A stretch of 64,000 nucleotides of DNA from Paramyrothecium sp. XJ0827 (Eukaryota; Ascomycota; Sordariomycetes; Hypocreales; Stachybotryaceae): positions 3,658,001-3,722,000 of the forward strand of contig JAJFPB010000003.1 of the NCBI GenBank assembly GCA_020881915.1, written 5' to 3'. The position numbers and the translations under genes are program-made. The notes under the pieces are model-generated. The model did not search any database. It worked only from the letters and a program-made list of their open reading frames with translations, and had not been told where the DNA came from. Positions 34,833 through 44,975 of this stretch are shown here, one piece after another (the first letter of the stretch is position 1; each line of letters starts with the position of its first letter).

Positions 34833-36333
34833 ATGCCTTCTGCTCTCGACCAGCTCAAGTCCACCGGCACGGTATGTATTGCTTGAACCCCACCATTATT
34901 GCCCCTCCTTCGCGAGGGGTCCGTCTCCAAAGCTGTCTGAACGGTGAGGGCGGCGATGCCCAAAACATTGCCAGATTCACGACTGCCACACATAGCCGGA
35001 GGACCTTCCGGCAGGCGACGAATTGTTACTGACCGTTGTCTATGTTCTGTCCGAATAGGTCGTCGTGTCCGACTCTGGTAAATATTCCCGCACCTCCCGG
35101 CTTACAAGCAACCGTCGTGACTAACTCTACGTCTAGGTGACTTTGCCTGTCAGTATATCCTCGCCTTTCCTGTTCCAATCGCTGTCGATTGCGAGTTCTT
35201 GCACCCTCCTACGGAATCCTAGTGATGGGCGCAGCTGTCGGGGCAAATACAACGTCCTTGTACGTGGGATCCGTGAGCTAACAGTTTCTCAACAGCTATC
35301 GCCAAGTACAAGCCCCAAGATGCCACCACCAACCCCTCGCTCATCCTGGCTGCCGCCAAGAAGCCCGAGTACGCCAAGCTGATTGATGCTGCCATTGCCT
35401 ACGGCAAGGAGCAGGGCACCGACGTTGACTCCCAGGTCGACCACGCCCTTGACCGTCTTCTGGTCGAGTTCGGCAAGGAGATCCTCAAGATCATCCCCGG
35501 CAAGGTCTCCACTGAGGTCGACGCCCGCTTCTCCTTCGACACCAAGGCCTCCGTCGAGAAGGCTCTGCACATCATCGACGTGAGTTAATCTCCGATTTCC
35601 TATCTCAATCGCCATACTAACGTATTCCAAACAGCTGTACAAGGAGCAGGGCATTGACAAGGACCGTGTACTGATCAAGATCGCCTCCACCTGGGAGGGT
35701 ATCAAGGCTGCCGAGATCCTGCAGCGCGACCACGGCATCAACACTAACCTGACCCTCATGTTCTCTCTCGTCCAGGCTATCGGCGCTGCCGAGGCCGGCG
35801 CTTACCTCATCTCCCCCTTCGTTGGTCGTATCCTCGACTGGTTCAAGGCCTCCACCAAAAAGGACTACTCCAAGGAGGAGGACCCTGGTGTCGCCTCCGT
35901 CAAGGCCATCTTCAACTACTACAAGAAGTACGGCTACAAGACCATTGTCATGGGCGCCTCTTTCCGCAACACCGGCGAGATCACCGAGCTTGCTGGCTGC
36001 GACTACCTGACCATCTCGGTAAGTTCGGCGAGCTGCATGTCCCTACTCCTCAACTTAGACTTGCTCACGTTACTGATCCTGTCTTTTCGTATGTAGCCCA
36101 ACCTGCTTGAGGATCTTCTTAACTCCAACGAGGACGTCCCCAAGAAGCTCGACGCCTCGGGTGCCTCTTCCCTCGACATCGAGCGCAAGACCTACATCAA
36201 GGACGAGGCTCTGTTCCGTTTCGACTTCAACGAGGACCAGATGGCCGTCGAGAAGCTCCGTGAAGGTATCAGCAAGTTCGCCGCCGATGCCGTTACCCTC
36301 AAGAACATTCTCAAGGAGAAGGTTACCGCTTAA
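34833..36333 (+). CDS. TAL1: Transaldolase
   Basis: Six exons, 34833-34871, 35059-35077, 35137-35148, 35296-35579, 35635-36018 and 36097-36333, give 324 residues, the normal length for class I transaldolase. The sequence includes [14 protein letters not shown], the Schiff-base lysine at residue 133 in [11 protein letters not shown], and [30 protein letters not shown] and TISPNLL. The enzyme transfers a dihydroxyacetone unit between sugar phosphates in the non-oxidative pentose phosphate pathway. The second and third exons are extremely small (19 and 12 nt) and are needed to read TVVVSDSGDFASIAKYKP. The third intron starts GTCAGT. These small exons could be missed by automatic annotation. Confidence 0.96.
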
Positions 36334-36689
36334 GGTATCGAGAGAAAAAAAGGGCCAAGGGAAATTAGTTCATTCTTTCTAGGAGGAACCTGGATCGGAA
36401 CAGGCGGCAAAGGCAAGCAACTCGACGAAGATCACGTAATGTGCCAGCCGCCTTTTTCTACATAATCAACTTAACCGAAGGATTTTGGGAGTTCAGTCTG
36501 AACGTTGATAGAAGCTTTCCACTTCAGAATGAGAAAAAAATGTTATGTAAAAAGTCAAGACTCAAGACCTAAGTGATGCTCTATGTGATTAGCGCCAATG
36601 CCTCATATTCAGATATGATGTGGTGTTTATTTTGTTTGGGGGGGTATCTAATGCAGCCATCTACTAAAACATGCCAGGTTGCGCTCCAT
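36334..36689. other. Convergent 3' intergenic region
   Basis: Separates the ends of TAL1 (+) and the Ppn2-like gene (-). It contains A-rich runs near 36343-36350 and 36533-36541. Nothing else is recognised. Confidence 0.6.
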
Positions 36690-37799
36690 CTATGCGTCGT
36701 CCTCGTCTCTAGTTTTACACGGCACTTGAATGGTGCTGTGTTTGAATGAAGCCTTTGTTGCCTCGACGACAAGTGCTGTCAAGCCACCGCCGCCGACACA
36801 ATTCGAATCTAACCCAAAGGTATACTTTCCCTCCTTGTAACCTCTCTTCGCGTCGTGCCCGTAAATCACTGTGCGTCTTCGTATCTTGAACAGTCGCTTC
36901 TGGTGAGTGTTCCAGGCCTTTGTCCACTTAATGCCGTCCCGTCCTTCTATGGGCACGGCTGCGGAGTAGTCCGTGTGCGGCGCATTCTCGTCTCTGTCTT
37001 CTTCATCGACTTCAGAATCAGCATCCTCCGGTGCTTTTTCCAGGGGCAACTCCTCAGACGTCGCATCCTCGTCGCGCTTGGTGTGCTTGGTGTGCTTCTT
37101 GCGCGGCATGAGGAGGGTGCGCATGTTCATGACGGCCCATGGCTGCTGATGTTGCAGCTGAACGCCCGGTACGAGGCCGCCGTGGACAGCGTAGATGGGT
37201 AGCGGGTCTGTAGTTAAGATAATGGGGAGCTTGGAAAGCCAGTCGAGCTGGTCTTCCCGAAGGCTCCGGGCTGTGTCACGGTGCTTGGCCGGCTCCTTCG
37301 GCCGAAACCACGAGCTTCCGGCCTTGTCCTCGACCCAAGCGTTGAGAACATGTTCTTCGTGATTGCCGCGGACGGCACTGGCCCCCAGCTGCATCAGGCG
37401 GTCGATGACGGCAGATGTGTTGGTGCCTTTATTCACCATGTCTCCCAAGGCAACGAGATGATCTCTTGCCACGTCGAATCCGACCTTGTCAAGCAATTGA
37501 TCGAGTTCATTGATCATGCCGTGGATGTCACCCACGAAAACCAATCGCCTCTTGTTCTCTTTTGTCGGAACAAGCTCTAGCGGTACGGCGCCGATGAGCC
37601 GTGGCTTGACCAGGGATGGCGGGTGCTTCACCCGGGCAGCTTCGGTGAAGACGTCATCCTGCGACATAGTGGACGGCGGGTTTGCTACTGCTTCTTCGCG
37701 ACTGGTGAGGTAGAGCACGCTGTAGAAATAGATGTTTGCGATGACGAGTGACGTCAAGGCGAAGGCGAAGACGGGCCCATAAACCCGTGAAAGATTCAT
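36690..37799 (-). CDS. PPN2: Ppn2-like metallophosphatase (vacuolar endopolyphosphatase family)
   Basis: A single minus strand exon gives 369 residues. A membrane segment near residues 10-31 follows a short basic start, which suits a type II membrane protein. The calcineurin-like core has GDIHG (Asp91, His93), GDMVNKG (Asp120), GNHE (Asn146, His147), VHGG (His206) and a later GHDA. These are the metal ligands of a binuclear metallophosphatase. The pattern matches yeast Ppn2 (YNL217W), which cuts polyphosphate chains in the vacuole; substrate and location are inferred from that. A charged insert (about residues 230-275) separates the last two motifs. The start at 37799 is chosen because the membrane segment follows at once. 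The frame stays open upstream with further ATGs, so a longer N-terminus is possible. Confidence 0.88.
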   Translation of the reverse strand: MNLSRVYGPVFAFALTSLVIANIYFYSVLYLTSREEAVANPPSTMSQDDVFTEAARVKHPPSLVKPRLIGAVPLELVPTKENKRRLVFVGDIHGMINELDQLLDKVGFDVARDHLVALGDMVNKGTNTSAVIDRLMQLGASAVRGNHEEHVLNAWVEDKAGSSWFRPKEPAKHRDTARSLREDQLDWLSKLPIILTTDPLPIYAVHGGLVPGVQLQHQQPWAVMNMRTLLMPRKKHTKHTKRDEDATSEELPLEKAPEDADSEVDEEDRDENAPHTDYSAAVPIEGRDGIKWTKAWNTHQKRLFKIRRRTVIYGHDAKRGYKEGKYTFGLDSNCVGGGGLTALVVEATKASFKHSTIQVPCKTRDEDDA

Positions 37800-38759
37800 A
37801 GTACAGGGCCTGTAGTAAGCGGCGAGAGGAAGTATATCATTGGGGCCCGAGGAAAACCCAAGAAAGGCAAAGACGGCTAGACGAAAGGGACAGGAAAGAC
37901 AGAAAGGAATGTGGTTTCTGAGGCTCGCAGTCTGCAAAATGCCAAAGAAGAAGGGGAGATTTGCAAGTAGAAAGACAAAAGAAGAAGGATTGATTATTTT
38001 TCGAGGTGGAAAAGGAAAACAAACAAGATAGACGAGTGTTTTGAACTTGCCTGTTTCTGGTTCTCGGGTTGTCCCAGATAATGACACTGGGTTCAGGCAC
38101 GGTTTTCACTACAGCGGGAACAGTGTATGGGCAATCCCCTGCGGGTTGCACTGGCCGGCCCAGGCAAGTTTGCGTATGGCGGCCTCTGCGCGCCAAGATG
38201 CACTAAGCCACTTGGCTCGTATTGGGACGCGCATCAACCACGTTCCGAATTGTTGGACTGATGGGAGAAACTCTGCATGACGCCTGAGCGCACGCAAGGC
38301 CTGTTTCATGCAATTTTGGAGTGGGTGCCAGCCACAGCCGGTAAGGCATCCCGAGTGCTATCGTCGCAAGTCTGGAGGCGTGAAACCCCAGCTACTCAGG
38401 TAGGCCACTTTTTGAGCTACTGTACTATGTGCCTTCACAGTGCAACTCGAGGCTGGGAAGAAGGGAGAACAGAGCACTGGGCTTTCTCTTGTTTCTTTTA
38501 CTGAAAGTAGTATACATGCTATGATACACAAGTGCAGCCTTGGACTGGTTGCCCAAGGTGTTCGATATGGCTGTGTGCCAGTCAACCAGACGCAGCAACG
38601 CGCCTCTTGGTCACATCCTGAATGCTTCCGGGCGTCGACTGGTGATTTTTATGGAAAGCAAACTTGCTGCCCTTCCCGCATCCTTCCCGCGAACACTAGA
38701 AATGCAGCGTCGACGACCGGGTCATACACAACCGTCCCGTTGTCCCAAGGCGGCTCCCT
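37800..38759. other. Intergenic region, PPN2-like upstream and PET191 downstream
   Basis: Contains the promoter of the PPN2-like gene and the 3' region of PET191. The PPN2 frame continues open to about 38087, probably as leader. No further gene or RNA is seen. Confidence 0.55.
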
Positions 38760-39244
38760 TCACTTGCCCAGATTCTGGTCTCGCTGCTGCTGCTCGTAGC
38801 GCCGCTGCTGCTCCAGCCTGTACTTCTCGTTCTCCACCTCCCTCCAGTCCGGCGGTATGGGCTCGTTGCCGCTCGTCTCCTTGACGCCGCCCGCGAAGGC
38901 CGCCCGGCCCGCGTACAGCTGGTAGCCCTTGCCCGTCTCGGCCTCCTCGAGCGAGCGGTACGTGACGGGCACGTTGCCGCGGAAGCGCTTGCGCATGTCG
39001 ACCATGCCGCGCTTGCACTCGCCGAAGCCCTTCTTGAGCTGCTGGCAGCGCGTGGGCAGGTCGCTGACGAGGGGTTCGCGGAGGCAGTCGGCCGGCTTGT
39101 TGCGCTGGACCATGATGCAGTCGGACTCCTGGAGGCATTGCGCCAGCGCTTCGCCTGCAGAAAATGGTGTTAGCTCGGGGAGCCACCGGGAGGGCTTCAC
39201 TAGGGCAAGGGAGGCGCACGCAGCTCTTTACATGAGCTCGGCAT
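38760..39244 (-). CDS. PET191: Cytochrome c oxidase assembly factor Pet191 (COA5 family)
   Basis: Minus strand exons 39244-39220 and 39154-38760 give 139 residues. The protein begins MPSSCKELREALAQCLQESDC. Cysteines fall at 5, 15, 21, 32, 45 and 55, forming CX9C, CX10C and CX9C spacings. This is the Pet191 pattern of disulphide-bonded intermembrane-space proteins. The central RCQQLKKGFGECKRGMVDMRKRFRGN stretch, read in two parts, is also diagnostic. Pet191 is required for assembly of respiratory complex IV. A basic and Gln-rich C-terminal tail makes the protein somewhat longer than yeast Pet191. The 65-nt intron starts GTGCGC and ends CAG; removing it joins CKEL to the EALAQC cysteine helix in frame. 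Confidence 0.94.
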
Positions 39245-40047
39245 CGTGGCGGTTGTGATGCTGGCTCTGGTGTGGCATCGTCTGGCGTGGTTCGTGAGAC
39301 CGTGAGGAATTCCTGATAAATTGCTTGCACTCATCTGATTGGCTCGCCACCATCGCAGATTGACAGGAAATGGGGCCCACCTTCTTCCCCATCGGTCCCT
39401 TGGTTTACTGTACCTTTTTCAAGGTACCTTATCAGCCATCTTCAGCATGTGAAAGCCCAATTCTCATCGGCTTTCAAGACATTTCCATGTGCATTTTGTT
39501 TGGTATTCAAAAGAAATTGCGGACCGTCCTGTCAACAATTCGCCATCACGTAGCTTCAACAGGGGCGTCCCATCGCCTTGACGCCATGATTGAGCCTCGC
39601 TGCGCGTCCGGTACAGGGACCAAGTACTCGCGCGACCCCCACGGTGAAGCGTGTCTGGGTTCCCCGAGCCTCTTCCTCGTGTCGCTGCTTCCTGAGACTC
39701 GGAGGAATTCGCGAATCAACAATTTGGTGCAGAATTTTTTTGTTGACGATGCTTCTTCCAAGAAAACATTCGAAACAGCCCGCGTGGGCAGAAGACCGGG
39801 CTCACGGCTCCTGAAATACATACCACTACGGGACCCTGTCGCATCGAAACCTTGCCCAAAGTACCGAATACCCACGCGACCATTCCTTCAGCATGTGACA
39901 TCACCTTGATTCGTCCATTCCCACCTGCTTCTGATCAACGATAACCTTTTTCCTCCTTGTGCTCTGCTACTTTCTCTTCTGTCCGCACATCCTAGCATGT
40001 CGTTTTCCTTTGGTTTCTCCTAGACTGGACAGACTCTTCGCATCACC
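39245..40047. promoter_or_regulatory. Divergent promoter region, PET191 and TGL1-like genes
   Basis: The 803 bp between divergent starts must hold both promoters. It is pyrimidine-rich at about 39925-40020. A 179-codon plus frame at 39370-39909 overlaps a minus frame and has no motif, so no gene is called. Confidence 0.5.
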
Positions 40048-42162
40048 ATGCCGGTTCCGTTCCTTGGGAGGTTACACCTGTAGGTTGCGCGCATCGTATC
40101 CATTGCCCGTTTGAGCCCGGACGTCATTGACAGGTTGATTGCGCAGCACGGAGTACTTCGCGCTGGTCGGATCCTTCGTTTTCGTCGGCTTCGAAGCCCT
40201 CATCCGAGTCTTGACTTTGGCACTGCGTACGTGTTCGATCCCGCGATGCGACGTCGCGTGTCCTGCTGACCACGGCGCACAGCAACATTTCTCGTCTCCT
40301 TGTTCTATCGGGCTTCCCGAAGGCTGTTCAATAGATTCTCGTCGCCGGCTCAGAAGAGAGCGGAGAGCAAAAAGAAGTGTCAGTCTACGAGTCGCAATAA
40401 TCGAACTCCATAACTAAAATTATAATAGCAATTTCCACGTCAGTCAAAAACGCGACCGACTTTGTAGAGCTTTGTCGCATTTGGGGATACGAAGCCGAGG
40501 AGCATATTGTGCAGACAAAGGATGGCTATCTCCTAGGGCTCCACCGGCTACAATGGAGGAGAGGTGAAGAAGGCCAAAAGGTCAATGCTGGCGGGACCAG
40601 CATAAAGAAGCGAGTCGCTTACCTCCACCACGGCCTTCTAATGAATTCGGAAGTCTGGGTTTGCCAAACAGACGAGCAGAGGTGCCTTCCATTTGAGCTC
40701 GTGGAGCGAGGCTTCGATGTTTGGGTATGGCTCGTCTCTTTGCGTTGACGATATGAATCGATTGCTGATCTGGCCACAGTTTGGAAATAATCGTGGCAAC
40801 AAATACTCCAAGAAGTCAATTCACAGTTCCCCAACATCAGTGGAGTTCTGGGACTTCTCGATTGATGAATTTGCCTTCCATGACATTCCCGATAGCATCG
40901 GGTACATCCTCGAAACGACACAGCAAAAGAGCTTGTCATACATTGGGTTTTCTCAAGGAACAGCGCAAGCCTTTGCAACTCTCGCAATTCACCCCAGCCT
41001 CAACAACCAAGTCGATGTTTTCATTGCACTTGCCCCGGCCATGTCACCTGCTGGTTTATCCAATGGCATCGTTGATTCGCTTATGAAAGCGTCCCCTTCG
41101 GTCCTCTTCCTGCTCTTCGGTAGACGCTCGATCCTAAGTTCAGCCACTATGTGGGAAACCATTCTATACCCGCCACTATTCTGCCGAGTACTCGACATAT
41201 CCTTGAGCTTCCTATTCAATTGGCAGACGCAGAACATTTCTGTGAGCCAGAAGTTGGCAGCATACCCGCATCTGTACTCCTTCACCAGTACGAAGAGTGT
41301 GGTCCATTGGTTCCAGATCATCCGAAACAAATCGTTCCAAATGTACGATGACGATGTTTACCAACCGATGAGCGTCAGCCGGTCAACCAGGTATTCCAAG
41401 GTAGCTAAATACCCGACGCGAAACATCAGAACGCCAGTAGTACTGGTCTATGGAGGCAGCGACTCCCTGGTAGACATCAAGGCAATGCTTAAGGAGCTTC
41501 CGCCGCAGACAGTGGCCACGGAGATCCCGCACTACGAGCACCTCGACTTTCTCTGGGCTAGGGACGTAGATACTCAGGTGTTCCAGCACGTATTCGATGC
41601 TCTCGACAGCTTTACCGACGCAGAGCACAGCAAGGAGGAGTATGACCGATATTTCCTCATGCGAAAGGAGAGCTTGATTGGATCTGCATTTACGCCAAGC
41701 CACGGCCACAGGGGAAGTGAGAGCGACGCATCGCCGACCGTTGCAGCCTATAAGGAATCGGCCAATGGCAAAGCTCACCCACCTCAACCGCACATGGCAC
41801 GAGAGTCTCGTTCCGGAATTCCAACGGCGATTCGGACGTCCCGTCCGAGCACTGCTGGGGAGGATAGGCCAGGGCCGAGGTCTCCCGTGGAAACTTATGC
41901 CCGCAGCAACAGGGTGAGCGAGCTTGGTGCGGCTGATGGTGCGGCAGATCCCATGGAAGGCTCGGCCCTCGGGAAGCTTAAGGGCAACGGGGTACGGAGG
42001 GGCAGTATGGGCAATCAGTTAAGCATCGAAAGCCTACGAGATGGGCGAGGAATTAGTGTCGGAGCGAGCAAAACTGCCGGCAACGTAGTGACAAAGAGCA
42101 CGGGTTCTTCACCTACGACTGCCGAGCCGCCGAAGATCGGCACAAAGCAACGAAAGGCATGA
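40048..42162 (+). CDS. TGL1: Tgl1-like steryl ester hydrolase / acid-lipase-family alpha/beta hydrolase
   Basis: Exons 40048-40079, 40147-40226, 40283-40378, 40444-40724 and 40780-42162 give about 623 residues. A hydrophobic N-terminal segment (YFALVGSFVFVGFEALI) suggests a membrane or lipid-droplet hairpin. The AB-hydrolase-associated region reads ELCRIWGYEAEEHIVQTKDG. The lipase core has HHGLL, FWDFSIDEFAFHDIP, the nucleophile motif GFSQG, an aspartate in YGGSDSLVD and the histidine in HYEHLDFLWA. These are the full catalytic triad. In yeast, Tgl1 and Yeh1/2 split steryl esters; this role is inferred. The last 150 residues are disordered. The donor of the third intron is ambiguous: 40379 (GTCAGT) or 40391 (GTCGCA), differing by four codons. 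Confidence 0.9.
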
Positions 42163-43285
42163 GTGCGGCGGAAATGATGAAAAACAGTACTTGATTAGCG
42201 CCATATTCCTAAGCAATTGTTCTACTTAATTATACCAAGTTTACGAAGCAGCCACGGCTGAGATGCCATCTGCATGCATGCAAGGCAACTCAACTCGTAA
42301 CATCAACGAAAACGAGATGAGCATCGCCCACTCTGATACGGGATGTTGACAGTGCCCCGAATGTTTAGATAGCATTCGACGTTTACAAGGCGGATCTGTC
42401 TCGGTTGTTCGAGTCCGTGCCATCCTGCAGACCATCGATAAATCGACGCAAGCCACACAAGTCAGTGCCGTTGTAAGACAAGACAATGTCAAAAGTGCAA
42501 CATTCGGTATTGGCGCCGACAAGACTACCCGCCGCTTCTCGGCACAACAAACCCCTTAATCGTATTGCTAGAAAGGCGTCCAGCGCTTTCTAAGCAGATC
42601 AAATGCGATGCTGGTGACTGACGACCATGTAGTTTGCCTTCTCTTTCTCCGTGGCCAAGCACACCGACCGCAGCATGCCATGGAACGGCCTGGGAATGTG
42701 TGTCTTAGAGGTTATATCCAGTCAGAGGGGAGTTGCAGATCCAGGCCGTTACTATGGTGCTCCTTCCTTCTTTTCTTCTAGCTATGAGACAGAGGCAGCG
42801 TCTGTTGATTGGCCAAGACGAGGGAGGAGTTCGGCATGGCTCAGCTGGACAGCCAGACCCCAAAGCGCAACTTCTACGATATGTCGCCCAACCCGTTGCC
42901 TAGCAGGACAACCGCCGCTTTGACTGCGCTTTTTCTGGATCAAGAGGAATGCCTCGCAGCGCTTGGCAAACAAGGCAGACGAGTACGACGACACGATCAG
43001 ACCTGGCGGGCATGGTTCTTGCTGATTGATCGCCGGCAATGTCTCTGTTCACTCCCTTTCAAGCTGACTGGGCGATGGCCGGCTGGTTAGCGGTTTCGGT
43101 ATATGTTGACACTCTTGCCCATTGTGTCTCATCTCATTTCGTCTCCTCTCCCAGGCCGGCTCTCGTTGTTATATTGCGAGGGATTGAGCGACTACACCTT
43201 GCCTCGCACCCGCTCGAAACTCGTCCTCTGTTTATTCCGAACAGCCAACCCTGATCGCTTCTGACATCCGTCGCCCATCCTATCA
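42163..43285. other. Intergenic region, TGL1 downstream and RTA1-like upstream
   Basis: About 1.1 kb with no supportable gene. Short overlapping frames on both strands have no motif. The last 150 bases are pyrimidine-rich and likely hold the promoter or leader of the RTA1-like gene. Confidence 0.5.
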
Positions 43286-44347
43286 ATGGCCTCTCTATTC
43301 GCCCGGTCCGGGCCTTCGCCCGAGCAGCTCTTCTGCCTCGACAACCCAGGCGCGCCGCTCTGCGCGGACGTCCCGAGCTTCTACGAGTACCGCATCAGCC
43401 TCGCCGCCAACGTCGCGTTCCTGGCCCTCTTCGGCCTGTCCTTCGTGGGCTTCGCCGTGGTCTGGGCCTTGACGCGCGTCGCCGTCGCCTTCAACGTCGC
43501 CGTGATGCTCGGCCTCGCCTGCGAGATCCTGGGCTACGCCGGCCGCATCCTGAGCTACGAGAACCAGTGGGAGGACACGGGCTTCCTGATTCAGATCTGC
43601 TGCCTGACCATTGGGCCGGCCTTCATCGCTGCGGGCATCTATCTTTGCTTGCGCCGCATCGTGGCTGCGTTTGGCTCGGAGAATTCGAGGATGCCCCCTG
43701 AGTTCTATACCCGCATAGTAAGTCGATTGCTTGCCGCATTACTGCGAGCAGACGGCATGAGATAGTCAGCATACTGATGCCATGTATTATAGTTCATCCC
43801 TTGTGATGTGGTCTCCTTGATCCTGCAAGCCCTCGGCGGCGCCTGGGCCTCCGTCGCCACTCACAACCACGACTCCTCCACCACCGGCACCAACATCATG
43901 ATTGCCGGCCTTGCCTTCCAGGTGGCCACCATCCTCGCCTTCATCATTGCCTCGCTCGACTTCGCCCTGCGCACCTACCGCCGCCAGCGCTCGCTCGGCG
44001 ACGCCGCCCTGGCCCAGGAGCCGGTCATCGTCCGCATGCGAGGCACCTGGCGCTTCAAGGGCTTCCTCGCCGCCCTCGCCCTCTCCACGATCTGCATCCT
44101 CTGGCGGAGCGCCTTCCGTGTCGCCGAGCTGTCTGAAGGTTGGACGGGTCCCATCATTGCCCGCCAGGAGCTCTTCATCGCCTTCGAGGGCGTCCTGATC
44201 GTCGTGGCTGTGGCTGTGCTCAACGTCTTCCACCCGGCCTACGGTATGCGCGAGGTTTTCCAGGCTGGAGGCGGTCTGAACGGTTGCTGTTGTTTGAGAC
44301 GCAAGGACGGAGCGCGCAAGGCAGACGCAGTGGAAGAGTCTGTATAA
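43286..44347 (+). CDS. RTA1-family seven-helix membrane protein
   Basis: Exons 43286-43717 and 43793-44347 give 328 residues. Seven hydrophobic segments can be placed: AANVAFLALFGLSFVGFAVV, VAFNVAVMLGLACEILGYAGR, LIQICCLTIGPAFIAAGIYL, FIPCDVVSLILQALGGAWAS, IMIAGLAFQVATILAFIIAS, FLAALALSTICILWRSAFR and LFIAFEGVLIVVAVAVLNVF. The EILGYAGR, IGPAFIAAGIYL, CDVVSLILQ and RSAFRV motifs are diagnostic of the RTA1/Rsb1 lipid-translocating exporter family. Relatives confer resistance to 7-aminocholesterol or export sphingoid bases at the plasma membrane. The substrate of this member is unknown. The 75-nt intron begins GTAAGT and joins PEFYTRI to FIPCDV. Confidence 0.94.
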
Positions 44348-44975
44348 AGAAACGGAATCGTACTTTCAGGTCCATTGCTGTAGATTAGGCTGGGATTTTC
44401 ACGACACATCCATTTTGACGAGAACCTTGATGTCATTTCTGCGGTACACAACTCCGAAATAATTGAACAGTTAGATATTTGCCAATTGACTACTTGTTAC
44501 TACTAAAAGTTGTACTGCGTGCAACGAGCTTCCGCGCTATCAGGACGTGGGCCAAGCACGTCCTGGTCTTGCAAGACTCTCATTCATGTCTTCGTCAGTA
44601 AGCGCGATGACTGCCGTGTCCTGCAACCGATCCTCAACTCGAATAGATCGAGTTGAATAATGGCGCCCACCAGCCCACTACTCGAGGAAAGTAAAGAAAA
44701 AGGTAAGAACTGGGGTATCGTCTATTTTGAAAGATTCCAATAAACCCGATGTCGCTGCATGAACGCTGTGCGCACAACAACGCCGTGACGCCGCCCCAAG
44801 AGACTTGGGGGCTCTAGTCCAGACAATTCTTGTTGCCGGAAAATGCGATCTGGAAAGGAATAAAAATGGCCTGCATCAGACAAGATGGTCGAGGCATATG
44901 GAAACACGGTGCTAAGGTAGATTTACGAAGGGTGGCGGCGAGATATCATCAGTCTCAGGAAAGGGTAGGGAGGGG
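44348..44975. other. Convergent 3' intergenic region
   Basis: Separates the ends of the RTA1-like gene (+) and the Red1/ZFC3H1-like gene (-). No gene or RNA is recognised. Confidence 0.6.

Noticed and set aside
39370..39909. 179-codon plus strand open frame upstream of the TGL1-like gene
   Set aside because: Overlaps minus strand frames, has no recognisable domain and lies where two divergent promoters are expected.
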